A stretch of DNA of 8,319 nucleotides from contig PFUQ01000083.1 in assembly GCA_002790175.1 (NCBI GenBank), forward strand, positions 1 through 8,319. The letters run 5' to 3'. Positions 1 to 5,302 of this stretch are shown here, in pieces. The notes beneath the pieces are model-generated. The model was not told where the DNA came from. It did no database searches and saw nothing but the letters and a program-made list of their open reading frames with translations. The first letter of the stretch is position 1; the number at the start of each line of letters is the position of its first letter. Position numbers and translations under genes: made by a program. The stretch comes from Flavobacteriales bacterium CG_4_9_14_3_um_filter_32_8. Its GTDB lineage: Bacteria > Bacteroidota > Bacteroidia > Flavobacteriales_E > Vicingaceae.

Positions 1-182
1 AATCCATATTTAACACCGTTGCAATCAATTTTATTTATAGTATCATTATTGTTATCTAATGTATAGTAATAAAAACAAACAGTATCTTCATTTTGAACCT
101 CATATTTAATATGGCTCTGGGCTATAATTTGATTGAAACAATTTAATAAGCATATAATAACTATTGATTTAAATCTATCCAT
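1..182 (-). CDS. Partial secreted protein of unknown function (N-terminal 60 residues)
   Basis: An open frame starts at ATG (180-182, minus strand) and runs off the left edge without a stop. The product begins MDRFKSIVIICLLNCFNQ and then has IIAQ followed by SHIKYEVQNEDTVCFYYY. This looks like a signal peptide: one basic residue, a hydrophobic core to about residue 20, and an Ala-Gln ending typical of Bacteroidota exported proteins, so export across the inner membrane is inferred. The last visible residues (DNNNDTINKIDCNGVKYG) resemble the start of a MORN/YwqK-like repeat (N-G-x-K-x-G), but only one possible repeat is visible, so that family call is speculative. Whether it carries a T9SS sorting domain cannot be seen. 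The frame has no internal stop and the signal peptide is convincing, so I believe the gene is real; its function is unknown. Confidence 0.65.
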   Translation of the reverse strand, partial: MDRFKSIVIICLLNCFNQIIAQSHIKYEVQNEDTVCFYYYTLDNNNDTINKIDCNGVKYG

Positions 183-208
183 ATAAATATATAAATTCAA
201 TTAGTAAA

Positions 209-233
209 TGCAACTTTTGAGAATTGAGTTGCA
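209..233. repeat. 7-bp inverted repeat upstream of the left-edge gene
   Basis: TGCAACT (209-215) and AGTTGCA (227-233) are perfect inverted copies separated by 11 bases. The repeat ends 27 bases upstream of the left-edge gene's ATG. It could be a leader hairpin or a protein-binding dyad. TATACTTG (minus strand, 232-239) overlaps its outer arm and is one mismatch from the TAnnTTTG promoter box, but I see no good -33 element. Confidence 0.35.
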
Positions 234-258
234 AGTATAAAAATAAATATTTTTCCAC

Positions 259-297
259 CACTCGATCGGCTGTACCGAGTGAGCAATAGTAGTATTG
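259..297. repeat. Two adjacent REP-like hairpins beside the transposase remnant
   Basis: CACTCG (259-264) and CGAGTG (276-281) form a 6-bp perfect stem. The region between them holds CGG/CCG partners that allow a longer bulged structure. Two bases further on, CAATA (284-288) and TATTG (293-297) form a second stem around the loop GTAG. The first hairpin is clearly GC-richer than its surroundings. REP elements associated with tyrosine transposases are short imperfect palindromes of this type, and this pair lies only 15 bases beyond the 3' end of the transposase remnant. REP identity is inferred from shape and position, since only one copy is visible here. Confidence 0.5.
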
Positions 298-312
298 TTT
301 TTAACAATTCTT

Positions 313-722
313 TTACCATTCATCAACTTTAATGTTAGCACTACTAAAGGTATAACTTTCGGCATTAGTTACACAACCATTTTTAACAAGGTTGTTATGA
401 ATATAATCTATTTTTTGCTCAAAAATAGCATTAGTAGTTAATTCTGTTGGATGGCTTGTTTTTTTCCAAAATTGATGCGTTTTATTTTGTTTAGAATATT
501 TTACATGAAATTTAAAAAGAGGTAACAACCAATCTTTTCTACTTTCTTGAGGATTAGTTTCAATCTCGTGTATAATTTTTTTGCCGTAAAACTTTTAAAA
601 TCTCTAACTACTTCGTTTAATGTATCTTCTTGTTGCGTGCAATAATGTGAATATGGTTAGTCATAAAAACATACGCAAAAACCTCAAGTTGTTTGTTTTA
701 TCTGCAAAATTCTAAACTTTCT
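313..722 (-). pseudogene. Decayed REP-associated tyrosine transposase (Y1/IS200-like, HUH)
   Basis: Reading all three minus-strand frames recovers one broken protein. Going 5' to 3', the first segment reads ESLEFCR, a TAA stop (698-700), then NKQLEVFAYVFMTNHIHIIA. This includes the HUH histidine pair (HIH, 647-655) that binds metal in Y1 transposases. A one-base shift near 625-637 leads into EDTLNEVVRDFKSFTAKK. A second shift falls at the seven-T run 576-582. The third segment then continues through IHEIETNPQESRKDWLLPLF, QFWKKTSHPTEL and KIDYIHNNLVKNGC to a stop at 313-315. The QFW...HP.EL...YIHNN.V..G pattern is typical of REP-associated tyrosine transposases, and the YIHNN block probably contains the nucleophilic tyrosine. 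About 40 N-terminal residues expected for the family are absent, because the homology abuts the stop of the T9SS gene. One stop plus two frameshifts make it non-functional unless the shifts are sequencing errors. Confidence 0.85.
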
Positions 723-726
723 AACC

Positions 727-1791
727 TTATTCTACTACCAACTTTTTTACTGTATTTTGATCGTTGATGTTAATGTTAACATAATATAATCCTTTAGATA
801 AATTAGCAATTTTTACATTAAGTTGATGTTGTCCTTTTTGTAAATTACCATCAAAAATTGCTTTTACGTGTTGTCCTAATGTATTTAATAAATTCACTTT
901 TACAAACGCATTATTTTCTAATTTAAACGACAACATAGTAGCGTCATTAACGGATGGATTAGGAAATAATTTTATCATATTGTTATCTTCTATTTCTTTT
1001 ACTCCCACTCCATACATCGGGTATTGAGAAACAACATTAATTGAAGTATCACCGTTAACTATTGCTGTAATAAAAGAAATAAGTGGATTTTTACTGATGC
1101 TTGGTTTGTAATAACTTATTTGAGTTGCGTCTACAGGTATGGGCATAATATCTGGATAAAACGGTTGCAAAAATATAGTATCCGTTAATAAATTTTCTAT
1201 CCTCACCACTCGTAAAACACTATCAATGGGAGGAGTCATGGGTAAAAATAATTTTCCCCAAGCATCTGCAGTTACGCTAACTGTTCCACTTCCATTAGTT
1301 GGTATTGGTGCCGATGGAGAGGTAAATTGACCACTATAAGTATCGGTAAAAGAATCACCATAATTAAAAGGAAATTTCATGATAATCTCAGGATCGTAAT
1401 CGTACTTAGCGACAACACTACCAAAAGTATTAATTTCCAATACTAATCCAATAATTGTTAAGCTATCAGTAAAATCTTGGTTGTATTTCATGTTTCCTGG
1501 AAATCCTCCTGTAGTGTCGGTAAAGGTTGCTGTTGGATAATCGGTTGTGTTAGGAGTTGTTGTTGGATCAATAAAATATTGGGTTTGTGTTAATCCATAA
1601 CCCCTCATCAACGAATAATCAAAAACAACATTAGCTCCTGTTGTATTGTCTAATACGGTATTAGTATCGGCAATATAGTACAACTGTGTTTCTCCAATTG
1701 CAGGTACAAAATTAGCGTGAGTTAAAGTGGGTTGTGCTTTTGTTATGATGCTACATCCAGCAACAATAAGAGTTAGAAATAATTTTTTCAT
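727..1791 (-). CDS. T9SS type A sorting-domain protein, function unknown
   Basis: The 354-residue product starts with a signal peptide (MKKLFLTLIVAGCSIITKAQ) and ends with a T9SS type A sorting domain from about residue 273. That domain has IKLFPNPS near its start, VNLLNTLGQ in the middle, LSKGLYYVNI later and a terminal KKLVVE. By family knowledge such proteins cross the inner membrane by Sec and the outer membrane by the type IX system, and the domain is usually removed on export. The region between is Thr/Asp/aromatic-rich, probably beta-sheet, with no catalytic motif I recognise. The stretch ADAWGKLFLP followed by DSVLRVVRIE resembles a pattern seen in other Bacteroidota secreted proteins of unknown role. 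The signal peptide also contains VAGC, which fits a weak lipobox, so lipoprotein processing is an alternative. The start is the ATG at 1789-1791. The stop abuts the transposase remnant. Confidence 0.88.
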   Translation of the reverse strand: MKKLFLTLIVAGCSIITKAQPTLTHANFVPAIGETQLYYIADTNTVLDNTTGANVVFDYSLMRGYGLTQTQYFIDPTTTPNTTDYPTATFTDTTGGFPGNMKYNQDFTDSLTIIGLVLEINTFGSVVAKYDYDPEIIMKFPFNYGDSFTDTYSGQFTSPSAPIPTNGSGTVSVTADAWGKLFLPMTPPIDSVLRVVRIENLLTDTIFLQPFYPDIMPIPVDATQISYYKPSISKNPLISFITAIVNGDTSINVVSQYPMYGVGVKEIEDNNMIKLFPNPSVNDATMLSFKLENNAFVKVNLLNTLGQHVKAIFDGNLQKGQHQLNVKIANLSKGLYYVNININDQNTVKKLVVE

Positions 1792-1812
1792 CGTTTTTAG
1801 TTTAATAAGCGA

Positions 1813-1844
1813 TAAATATAAACAATAATTTAAAAATTAAGCAA
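1813..1844 (-). promoter_or_regulatory. Possible promoter of the T9SS protein gene
   Basis: On the minus strand TTG (1842-1844) is followed after 21 bases by TATATTTA (1813-1820), one mismatch from the Bacteroidota -7 box TAnnTTTG. The box ends 21 bases before the ATG. In such AT-rich DNA a near match is weak evidence on its own. Confidence 0.3.
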
Positions 1845-1854
1845 GTTGTTAATT

Positions 1855-2127
1855 TTAAAAAAAATATGCTTCTTTTAAAAATTCCTCATAAGGACTAAGG
1901 TTTGCCATTACCTGTATTTGCATATATTTGATATGAAATTTACTTTCAGAAGTTTGTTTGTTCAGCTCAATTATTCGGTATCTATCAAAATTTTTAATGG
2001 CAAGTCTTTCTTGGGGAGACAATTCTTTATTACTATAATCCTTCTCTCTTAAATCATTAATAGTAAGAAAGCATTTGGTTTTTGTTTCCTTATTGTTGAT
2101 ATTATTATTGATGGTGTTGCCTAGCAT
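1855..2127 (-). CDS. Small protein of unknown function, 90 residues
   Basis: The product is soluble and charged, with no signal peptide or membrane segment. It has an Asn-rich N-terminus (NTINNNINNKETK). A central block, LSPQERLAIKNFDRYRIIELN, looks like an amphipathic helix, and the end is QVMANLSPYEEFLKEAYFF. The helical, charged composition and the conserved-looking SPQE and SPYEEFL motifs suggest a genuine protein rather than a chance frame, and the same strand is used by both flanking genes. I do not recognise a named family, so no function is offered. The ATG at 2125-2127 is the only start upstream of the structured part. The gene ends 63 bases before the T9SS gene, which has its own possible promoter, so the two need not be one operon. 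Confidence 0.65.
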   Translation of the reverse strand: MLGNTINNNINNKETKTKCFLTINDLREKDYSNKELSPQERLAIKNFDRYRIIELNKQTSESKFHIKYMQIQVMANLSPYEEFLKEAYFF

Positions 2128-2138
2128 AATTCAATACA

Positions 2139-2146
2139 CAAAATTA
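2139..2146 (-). promoter_or_regulatory. -7-like box before the 90-residue gene
   Basis: TAATTTTG on the minus strand matches the Bacteroidota -7 consensus TAnnTTTG exactly and lies 11 bases before the ATG at 2127, which would give a very short leader. No clear TTG -33 element is present at the expected distance, so the call stays tentative. Confidence 0.35.
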
Positions 2147-2186
2147 TAACAATTAACGCCTTGTGGCATTACTTTAAAATTATATT

Positions 2187-2204
2187 TTAACATAAAAATG
2201 TTAA
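2187..2204 (-). terminator. AT-rich hairpin downstream of trpS, possible weak terminator
   Basis: TTAACAT (2187-2193) and ATGTTAA (2198-2204) form a perfect 7-bp stem with a 4-base loop, 92 bases beyond the trpS stop. In the minus-strand transcript it is followed by an A/U-rich stretch. The stem has one G-C pair, so it would be weak. The 2128-2296 gap otherwise shows no gene I can support. Confidence 0.3.
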
Positions 2205-2296
2205 TCAATAGTTTGTTTGGCAATGCTATTAATTAGCCAACTAGACGAAATAATAGCCGAAGAGGTTGTATGCTTTTAAAAAAAAGTTGGAGACAC

Positions 2297-3265
2297 TTAA
2301 TATCCTAATTTATTTCTTACTCTTTGTAAAACAGGTTGAGCAACATTTCTTGCTTTTTCTGCTCCTTGTTGTAATTTTTTATCTAGCTCTGGTAAATTTT
2401 GGGTGTAATAGTTATATAATTTTCTTTCTTTGCTAAATTTCTCAACAATTAATTCGAATAAAGCTTGTTTGGCGTGTCCATATCCATAATTTCCTTTGGT
2501 ATAATTAGTGGTCATGTCTGAAATTTGTTCGGTGGTAGCCAATAATTGGTAAAGAGCAAAGACATTGCAAGTAGTAATATCTTTTGGTTCTTCCATTGGC
2601 GTGCTGTCTGTTTCAATAGACATAATTTGTTTTCTTAATTCTTTATCTGACAAGAAAATATTAATGGTGTTATTTTTCGATTTACTCATTTTATCACCAT
2701 CAGTTCCAGGGATTAACATGCCATCTTTTTGAGTAACAACTTCGGGCAAAACAAATGTTTCTCCCATTTGGTTATTAAATCGATTGGCAACATCTCTTGT
2801 TATTTCTAAATGCTGTTGTTGATCTTTTCCCACAGGAACTAACTCGGCATCATACAACAAAATATCGGCAGCCATTAGCATAGGGTACGAAAATAAACCA
2901 GCATTAACATCTTGCAATCGATCTGCTTTATCTTTAAAGGAATGGGCTAATGTTAGTCGTTGGAAAGGAAAAAAACAGCTTAAATACCAAGCTAATTCTG
3001 TTACTTCGGGTACATCCGATTGGCGATAAAAAACAGTTTTATCAGTATTTAAACCGCAAGCTAACCATGCTGCTGCTGTTTTGTAGGTGTTTTCTCTTAA
3101 TTCTTCTTTATTTTTAATTTGTGTTAAGGAATGTAAATCAGCAATAAATAAAAAAGATTCGTTAGTTAAATCTTCTGCCATTTGTATAGCTGGCAATATT
3201 GCTCCCAGCAAGTTTCCCAAATGTGGTGTGCCTGTACTTTGTACTCCTGTTAGAACTCTAGCCAT
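2297..3265 (-). CDS. trpS: Tryptophanyl-tRNA synthetase
   Basis: This cytoplasmic class I aminoacyl-tRNA synthetase charges tRNA-Trp with tryptophan using ATP. The 322-residue product matches the usual length of bacterial TrpS. It starts MARVLTGVQSTGTPHLGN, where HLGN (residues 15-18) is the HIGH-type ATP-binding motif. The second signature, KMSKS, is intact at residues 192-196 in DGDKMSKSKNNT. Between them, MAADILLYDAELVPVGKDQ (about 131-149) is the conserved tryptophan-pocket and dimer region, followed by QHLEITRDVANRFN. The helical C-terminal part (about 205-322) should form the anticodon-recognition domain. The ATG at 3263-3265 places the N-terminal strand correctly against the family. 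The gene stands alone on its strand, diverging from the plsC-like gene across 80 bases, and no truncation or shift is seen. Confidence 0.97.
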   Translation of the reverse strand: MARVLTGVQSTGTPHLGNLLGAILPAIQMAEDLTNESFLFIADLHSLTQIKNKEELRENTYKTAAAWLACGLNTDKTVFYRQSDVPEVTELAWYLSCFFPFQRLTLAHSFKDKADRLQDVNAGLFSYPMLMAADILLYDAELVPVGKDQQQHLEITRDVANRFNNQMGETFVLPEVVTQKDGMLIPGTDGDKMSKSKNNTINIFLSDKELRKQIMSIETDSTPMEEPKDITTCNVFALYQLLATTEQISDMTTNYTKGNYGYGHAKQALFELIVEKFSKERKLYNYYTQNLPELDKKLQQGAEKARNVAQPVLQRVRNKLGY

Positions 3266-3269
3266 AAAG

Positions 3270-3277
3270 CAAAAATA
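3270..3277 (-). promoter_or_regulatory. -7-like box directly before trpS
   Basis: TATTTTTG on the minus strand matches TAnnTTTG and ends only 4 bases before the trpS ATG. If it is used, transcription would begin at or very near the start codon, giving a leaderless or nearly leaderless mRNA. No TTG is found at the expected -33 distance. Confidence 0.4.
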
Positions 3278-3306
3278 ATATTTCTTTTTATTGAAATTGT
3301 GTAAAG

Positions 3307-3342
3307 TTGAAATAATAAAATTTTTACATTTGCTTACCTTTG
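3307..3342 (+). promoter_or_regulatory. Promoter region of the plsC-mgtC pair with tandem -7-like boxes
   Basis: Two exact TAnnTTTG matches lie 10 bases apart: TACATTTG (3325-3332) and TACCTTTG (3335-3342). A TTG at 3307-3309 could act as the -33 element for the first box, with 15 bases between them, slightly short of the usual spacing. The first box would give a leader of only a few bases before ATG 3346. The second would start transcription at about the ATG. The TTG codon at 3340 that could be mistaken for a start codon lies inside the second box. Confidence 0.45.
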
Positions 3343-3345
3343 CTG

Positions 3346-4095
3346 ATGAAAAAACTGAAAGAAATACTTGGAGGTCTTTGGAAAATATATGCTTTTATAT
3401 GTTTTACTATTTTCCTTTTGCTGCTTTATCCTTTTTATTTGTTGTTTTTATTAAAAGAAAAACATTTTAATAAAGGGTTTAATTTGCTACTTGTTCATAC
3501 TTGGGTGTTGATGCATTTGGTAGGTATTTTTATGCAAGTAAAAAACAAGCATTATATTAAAAAAGGACAAGCTTACGTAATTACTCCCAATCATTCTTCT
3601 TATTTAGATATTGTTATCTTGTATCAAACATTTACTCAATATTTTGTTTTTATGGGTAAAAAAGAATTAGCACATGTTCCTGTTTTTAATATTTTTTTTA
3701 AAAAAATGAACATTACTGTTGACAGAAAAAGCAATATGTCGGGAAAAAGAGCCATGGATAGATGTGCTGAAGAATTAGATAAAGGACATAGTGTTGTCGT
3801 TTTTCCAGAGGGAACAATTTCTAGAAATGTACCAGAACTATTACCTTTTAAAAATGGGGCTTTTAAATTGGCTATTGAAAAACAGTTGCCGGTAATTCCT
3901 ATTACTTTTTTTACCAATTATAAAATATTAGAAATGGCAGGTTTATTTTCTGGTAAAGCAGGTCCAGGATTAGCCAAAGCAGTTATTCACGAACCCATAC
4001 CAACCATTGGAATGACCGAAAAAGATTTAGTACCTTTACGTGACAAAGTTTTTACTATTATCAACAACGAATTATTGGCTTATGAGCGTAGATAA
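3346..4095 (+). CDS. plsC: 1-acyl-sn-glycerol-3-phosphate acyltransferase (PlsC-like)
   Basis: This membrane-bound enzyme is expected to transfer an acyl chain to lysophosphatidic acid, making phosphatidic acid for phospholipid synthesis. The 249-residue product (from ATG 3346) has a hydrophobic N-terminal segment at about 15-36 that anchors it. The HX4D catalytic motif is NHSSYLD (His83, Asp88). KKEL lies near 105, and FPEGTIS at 153-159 is the glycerol-phosphate-binding motif. FKNGAFKLA (168-176) and PVIPI (182-186) complete the four acyltransferase blocks. An in-frame TTG two codons upstream is less likely as the start, because it lies inside a promoter-like box. The last 14 bases overlap the mgtC-like gene, so the two are probably co-transcribed. 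Relatives acylate other lipids, such as ornithine or glycine lipids, so the exact acceptor is inferred. Confidence 0.88.
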   Translation: MKKLKEILGGLWKIYAFICFTIFLLLLYPFYLLFLLKEKHFNKGFNLLLVHTWVLMHLVGIFMQVKNKHYIKKGQAYVITPNHSSYLDIVILYQTFTQYFVFMGKKELAHVPVFNIFFKKMNITVDRKSNMSGKRAMDRCAEELDKGHSVVVFPEGTISRNVPELLPFKNGAFKLAIEKQLPVIPITFFTNYKILEMAGLFSGKAGPGLAKAVIHEPIPTIGMTEKDLVPLRDKVFTIINNELLAYERR

Positions 4096-4576
4096 CCTTT
4101 TCACGATTGATTTTACTTCGATAGCTCCTTTAAATTTTAAAGCTTGTTTGATTGCTGTTTTATGCGGTTTAATTATTGGTTTCGAACGGCAATGGAGTGG
4201 TAAACCAGCAGGGATTAGAACAAGTATTTTAATTTGTTTAAGTGCTTACGCTTTTGTTGCTTTGGGACAATATGTTATGCCTGGAGAAGGTTCGGCAAGA
4301 GTTGTTGGGCAAATTGTAACTGGTGTAGGATTTTTGGGGGCTGGGGTAATTATTGCAAAAGAAGGATTGGTTTTAGGAGTTACCTCTGCTGCTGTAATAT
4401 GGGTGTTAGCTGCAATAGGAAGTTTAATTGGGTTGAATTGCTACTCTTCGGCATTAATTTTAACCTTAATCACCATCTTTGTTTTGGTTGGAATTACTCT
4501 TCTCGAAAAATTAGTTTTAAAATTAAAAAGAGGTGTTCATAAAGATTATGAGAAGAAAGAAAAAGAAATGGAATAA
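4082..4576 (+). CDS. MgtC/SapB family inner-membrane protein
   Basis: The 164-residue product has four or five hydrophobic segments (roughly 17-35, 47-65, 76-92, 97-117 and 120-140) and a short, very charged C-terminal tail (KLKRGVHKDYEKKEKEME) likely in the cytoplasm. Family landmarks are IGFERQWSGKPAGIRT (32-47), RVVGQIVTGVGFLGAGVI (73-90) and GVTSAAVIWVLAAIG (99-113). These match the MgtC N-terminal membrane domain. It lacks the ACT-like C-terminal domain of Salmonella MgtC, so it is the short SapB-type form. MgtC proteins are linked to low-magnesium growth and to inhibition of F-type ATP synthase, but the role here is unknown. I prefer ATG 4082, which overlaps plsC by 14 bases; an upstream GTG at 4040 would only lengthen the overlap and add non-family residues. 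The overlap suggests translational coupling. Confidence 0.88.
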   Translation: MSVDNLFTIDFTSIAPLNFKACLIAVLCGLIIGFERQWSGKPAGIRTSILICLSAYAFVALGQYVMPGEGSARVVGQIVTGVGFLGAGVIIAKEGLVLGVTSAAVIWVLAAIGSLIGLNCYSSALILTLITIFVLVGITLLEKLVLKLKRGVHKDYEKKEKEME

Positions 4577-4587
4577 TTTTTGGAGGT

Positions 4588-4626
4588 TTTTTATAAAATT
4601 TTACGATAACGTATTTTTATAAAATT
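4588..4626. repeat. 13-bp direct repeat at the mgtC/rnc convergent junction
   Basis: TTTTTATAAAATT occurs at 4588-4600 and again at 4614-4626, the second copy lying within the 3' end of rnc. The 24-base gap between the two convergent stop codons shows no GC-rich hairpin, so I see no classical terminator for either gene. The repeat may be a chance product of AT-rich DNA. Confidence 0.4.
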
Positions 4627-5302
4627 CTTCTGCGGCTAATTGTTCTGCTTTTTTCTTAGTAAATGCTGCTCCTTTGCCTTTTAGTCCATTATCTATTAGC
4701 AATTCAGCGTGATACAATTTCTCTTTTTTATCTTCCTGCTCTGTAATGTTAAAAATAAAACTTAGTTTTTCTTTGTGACACCATTCAATTACTCGGCTTT
4801 TAAAATCTGTTTCGGTAAGTATCACCTCTTCAATATCAATATGATTTTGTAATAATTTTTGTTCCACAAATTGTTGAGCAGCCAAATATCCTTTATCTAT
4901 AAAAATTGCACCTATTAAAGCTTCTAGTGCATCGCCATAAATAGATTTTGATTCTTTTTCTAATTTTGCATTAATAAATTCGTTTAAACCAATTTTAACA
5001 CCCAAAACATTAAGTGTTTGTCGGCTCACTAATTTTGCTCTTAACTGAGTTAAGTAACCTTCATCTTTAAGGGGAAATTTACAAAATAAGTAATTAGAGG
5101 TGATGGTTTCCAAAACGGCATCTCCTAAAAATTCTAATCGTTCGTTACTTTCAAAAGATTTAAATTCAATATCTTTTATAGCAGATTTATGTAAAAATGC
5201 TTGCTGATAAAAGGAGATGTTTTCGGGATAAAAACCTATTATTCGCTCTATGGAAAGTGCAAACTCATTTTTTTTTCTAAAGATTTTCTTTAAAAAAACC
5301 AA
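4601..5302 (-). CDS. rnc: Ribonuclease III
   Basis: RNase III cuts double-stranded RNA in rRNA precursors and structured mRNAs, as a cytoplasmic homodimer needing magnesium. The 233-residue product has the signature NERLEFLGDAVLE (53-65), with acidic residues Glu57 and Asp61, and the second metal-ligand block GDALEALIGAIF (123-134, Asp124 and Glu127). A double-stranded RNA-binding domain spans about 164-230, ending AFTKKKAEQLAAEEFY. The length is normal. The start is TTG at 5300-5302: the codon just before it is the in-frame fabF stop, and the protein contains no other methionine, so a non-ATG start is forced. There are zero bases between the fabF stop and this start, which implies reinitiation by ribosomes finishing fabF. 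No internal promoter is obvious. Confidence 0.95.
   Translation of the reverse strand: MVFLKKIFRKKNEFALSIERIIGFYPENISFYQQAFLHKSAIKDIEFKSFESNERLEFLGDAVLETITSNYLFCKFPLKDEGYLTQLRAKLVSRQTLNVLGVKIGLNEFINAKLEKESKSIYGDALEALIGAIFIDKGYLAAQQFVEQKLLQNHIDIEEVILTETDFKSRVIEWCHKEKLSFIFNITEQEDKKEKLYHAELLIDNGLKGKGAAFTKKKAEQLAAEEFYKNTLS

Noticed and set aside
1825..1840. AT-only palindrome (TAATTT / AAATTA) upstream of the T9SS gene
   Set aside because: Such palindromes are expected by chance in DNA this AT-rich.
2227..2283. Short plus-strand frame beginning ATG CTA TTA ATT and ending in TAA after 18 codons
   Set aside because: It is too short, has no promoter or relatives I can recognise, and could be chance.
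3087..3278. Plus-strand open frame of 63 codons across the trpS start region
   Set aside because: It lies antisense to trpS, whose motifs are intact, and its product looks like no protein; it is a shadow frame.
3636..3917. Minus-strand open frame of 93 codons inside plsC
   Set aside because: It is antisense to the acyltransferase core motifs and has no recognisable domain.
4234..4542. Plus-strand open frame of 102 codons, Cys- and Trp-rich
   Set aside because: It is an out-of-frame reading of the mgtC-like gene; the odd Cys/Trp content is typical of a shifted frame.
4577..4600. Bidirectional terminator between mgtC and rnc
   Set aside because: The gap is T-rich but contains no GC stem; the only structure is AT-rich and would be very weak.
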